Translations under genes and position numbers: made by a program
Shown: positions 4,561 to 6,650 of the stretch, piece after piece
Layout of the letters: each line of letters opens with the position of its first letter
How positions within the stretch are numbered: position 1 is the first letter of the stretch
The notes under the pieces: generated by a model
What the model saw: only the letters and a program-made list of their open reading frames with translations
The model's database searches: none
What the model was told of the DNA's origin: nothing
Source: an uncultured Bacilli bacterium
GTDB taxonomy: Bacteria > Bacillota_I > Bacilli_A > RF39 > UBA660
Assembly (NCBI GenBank): GCA_947631135.1
Contig: CANRKE010000065.1
Span: forward strand, 1-6,650
Direction of reading: 5' to 3'
Length of the DNA stretch: 6,650 nt

Positions 4561-6650
4561 CACTTATTATCTTATCTAATTTATTATCTATAATCGAATA
4601 TAAATATATACTTATAGGTTTATTTGTTAATGTTTCAACAAATGTTTTATATCCATTCATTTGTTCTAAATATTTATCATCATCAATATTTTTTAATTTG
4701 TAATCTACTATCTTAATATCATTATCACTTTCTATTATAAGGTCAATTATACCATGATTAGATATATTGTCTTTTTCATATATAAATTCAAATTCTTTAT
4801 AATATTTTAAATTATTACCTTTTAATATATCTAGGTTTAAGAAATTTTTAATTTTATTTTTATAGTAATCATCAATATTTAATTCATCTAATCTAGGATT
4901 ATTAAAATCTATTATTTCAAGTAAACTATGTATATAAGTACCAAATTCCATATTCTTTATTTCTTTTTCAGTTAATTTTTTATAATTAAGTTTAGAATAA
5001 TGTTTTTCTTCCTCTATTTGATTTTCTATATTTATTTCATTTACTAAAAACTTCTTTGCATTCATATCTATATTTTTTTTATAATTATATTCTTTTATAA
5101 TATTATAATCTTTAGTTAAATTAAGATTAGAATAATCTATATTTACTATATATGGTTCTAAAATATTACTTATTGATTCTAATATATCTTTAAATGATCT
5201 ATATTTCTTTCTTATATTTAAATCAACTATATTATTGTTACATGGTTTACTATCATAATTAAATGAATTAATTAAAATCATCTTTTCTTTACATCTTGTT
5301 AATGCAACATAAAATAATCTTATTTTTTCTGATATTTCATCTTTTAAATATCTTTCTTTCATTAAATATTTATATATTGTTGTATTAATACCATCCTTTA
5401 TATATGGTGTTATTAATCCATACTTATTATCAAATAAAAATTTATCATTTAAATCAAGTATATTAAATGTTTTATATAAAAATGGAAAATAACATATATG
5501 ATATTCAAGGCCTTTTGATTTATGTATTGTCATAATTTTAACACTATTTAGTACATTTTCATTTTTAGAAAATTTTATATCCATATCATGTTCTGCAATA
5601 TTAGATAAATATGTTAAAAAATCTTCTGGAGTATATCCCAAATTATTTACACATTCTTGTAAATTTTGTAAATATTCAATTCTAATAGATGCATCATCTA
5701 TTCCACCAACTAAAGGTAATTTATCATATATATTAAATACTTCAATAATTTTATCTAATATCATTTTACTTGTCATAATATTATATTTATCACTTATTTT
5801 ATTTATTTTCTTAATTGTTAGACTATCACTATAATTATTATTTAAAATACATGTAAATATTTCATCATCACTCATATTTATAAGATAGCTACGACTAACA
5901 CTTAAAAACGCATATTTAAATTCATCATCAAAATTATTTTCATTACATTTCTTTATAAGTGTCATAATATTTTTTATTAAATATATATCTATACTATTAG
6001 TTAGTTTTTCATCTCTACATATAGTAAGTGGAATATTAAAATATTCAAATATTTTCTTATATAAATCAAAACTTGTAGATCTATCAACTAAAATTACAAA
6101 ATCATTATATGTAATATCTCTAACCTTATTATCATCACTATCTTTATCATATATCTTATAATGATTTTTAACTTTATCCAATATATCTTTAGCTGTTATA
6201 AATATTTCTATTTCTTCCTTTGAATAAATATTATCTTTATCATATTGATAATTATATATTAATAAATTGTTATCTTGTTCAAACTTACCTTCATTATTAT
6301 AAGAATCATTACCAAATATCATTTGATGTTCGCCTACATAATCAGCTCCACCTATTTCATCATCCATAATTTTATTGAATAACAAATTAATATTATCTAA
6401 TACTTCATATCTAGATCTAAAATTTTTTAGTAAATCAATTTTTTTACCACCATTATGTTCTCTATAATTATCATATTTATTCTTAAATAAATATGGATTA
6501 GCATTTCTAAATCTATATATTGATTGCTTAATATCTCCTACCATATATACATTATTATTAGAAATCAAAGATATAAATTCTTCTTGTAAATCACTAGTAT
6601 CTTGATATTCATCAATTAATATTTCATTTAAACTATGTTTAATTTCTTCT
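4538..6650 (-). CDS. addA: ATP-dependent helicase/nuclease subunit A (AddA), 3' part, cut by the window edge
   Basis: C-terminal 703 codons of a UvrD/PcrA-like superfamily 1 helicase fused to a RecB-type nuclease; AddAB processes DNA double-strand ends for recombination repair. Counting from the first full codon at 6649: Walker B/motif II LIDEYQDTS (11-19), motif III VGDIKQSIYRFR (37-48), motif IV NFRSR (76-80), motif V TIHKSKGLEY (374-383) and motif VI VALTRCKE (448-455). The nuclease domain shows His574 (GTYIHSLLE), Asp636 (GIIDL), Asp649-Tyr-Lys651 (VDYK) and Gln663/Tyr667, so the catalytic set looks intact. The frame stays open through 6650. A TTG at 6566-6568 is an internal leucine, not a start, because motif II lies upstream of it. 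The Walker A region must lie beyond the window (AddA is usually about 1200 aa). Its stop overlaps that of the convergent regulator. Confidence 0.93.
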   Translation of the reverse strand, partial: EEIKHSLNEILIDEYQDTSDLQEEFISLISNNNVYMVGDIKQSIYRFRNANPYLFKNKYDNYREHNGGKKIDLLKNFRSRYEVLDNINLLFNKIMDDEIGGADYVGEHQMIFGNDSYNNEGKFEQDNNLLIYNYQYDKDNIYSKEEIEIFITAKDILDKVKNHYKIYDKDSDDNKVRDITYNDFVILVDRSTSFDLYKKIFEYFNIPLTICRDEKLTNSIDIYLIKNIMTLIKKCNENNFDDEFKYAFLSVSRSYLINMSDDEIFTCILNNNYSDSLTIKKINKISDKYNIMTSKMILDKIIEVFNIYDKLPLVGGIDDASIRIEYLQNLQECVNNLGYTPEDFLTYLSNIAEHDMDIKFSKNENVLNSVKIMTIHKSKGLEYHICYFPFLYKTFNILDLNDKFLFDNKYGLITPYIKDGINTTIYKYLMKERYLKDEISEKIRLFYVALTRCKEKMILINSFNYDSKPCNNNIVDLNIRKKYRSFKDILESISNILEPYIVNIDYSNLNLTKDYNIIKEYNYKKNIDMNAKKFLVNEINIENQIEEEKHYSKLNYKKLTEKEIKNMEFGTYIHSLLEIIDFNNPRLDELNIDDYYKNKIKNFLNLDILKGNNLKYYKEFEFIYEKDNISNHGIIDLIIESDNDIKIVDYKLKNIDDDKYLEQMNGYKTFVETLTNKPISIYLYSIIDNKLDKIISEKEKITV

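Noticed and set aside
6566..6568. TTG as the start of a 676-aa helicase gene
   Set aside because: The frame continues upstream to the window edge and encodes helicase motif II (LIDEYQDTS), so this TTG is an internal leucine codon of addA.
1..6650. UGA recoding, as in Mycoplasma-type genomes
   Set aside because: Tryptophan codons in nrdD and nrdG are TGG, all genes end in TAA or TAG, and all frames translate in full with the standard code.
1..6650. CRISPR array, insertion sequence, phage or defence island
   Set aside because: No regularly spaced repeats, transposase, integrase or recognisable defence gene is visible. AddA is a chromosomal repair protein here, and no novel multi-gene system is supported.

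Overview
The window is very AT-rich chromosomal DNA with standard-code genes, TAA/TAG stops and clear Shine-Dalgarno sequences. The gene set is a YugI/CvfD-type S1 protein, an oxygen-sensitive class III ribonucleotide reductase and an AddA-type helicase-nuclease. This points to a low-GC, anaerobic or facultatively anaerobic member of the Bacillota (Bacilli/Clostridia side, possibly one of the reduced gut lineages). The species cannot be named from this sequence. No mobile element, CRISPR array or phage gene is visible, so this is ordinary housekeeping DNA with well-organised regulatory sites.

Layout from left to right. A minus-strand tRNA-Val(UAC) fills 1-74. Behind it lies a strong sigma-A-type promoter (TTGACA, 17-nt spacer, TATTAT with TG extension) topped by three helically phased A-tracts. 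A minus-strand S1-domain gene (188-547) follows, with its own extended -10 promoter. Next comes a minus-strand operon read right to left: nrdD (1667-3799), nrdG (1122-1658) and dut (674-1120). It is tightly packed (8-nt and 1-nt gaps) and ends in one clear and one weaker terminator hairpin (603-654).

The 127-bp region 3800-3926 is a divergent control region. It holds a perfect 14-bp palindrome, GTTGC-N4-GCAAC, of the same geometry as an FNR box. The centre of the palindrome falls at -41.5 from the nrdD start site predicted from an extended -10, and at -35.5 from the predicted start of the divergent plus-strand gene, a cysteine-free Crp/Fnr-family regulator (3927-4541). The simplest reading is that the regulator activates nrdD-nrdG-dut in class II fashion and represses itself from one site.

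The regulator gene runs convergently into the 3' end of addA (4538-6650, minus strand, cut by the window edge). The two stop codons overlap in TTAA, and a terminator-like hairpin lies across them.

The operon has a clear metabolic logic. NrdG installs the glycyl radical on NrdD, NrdD makes dNTPs (including dUTP) from NTPs without oxygen, and Dut removes the dUTP and yields dUMP for dTMP synthesis. AddA belongs to double-strand-break repair and appears to be a neighbour only.
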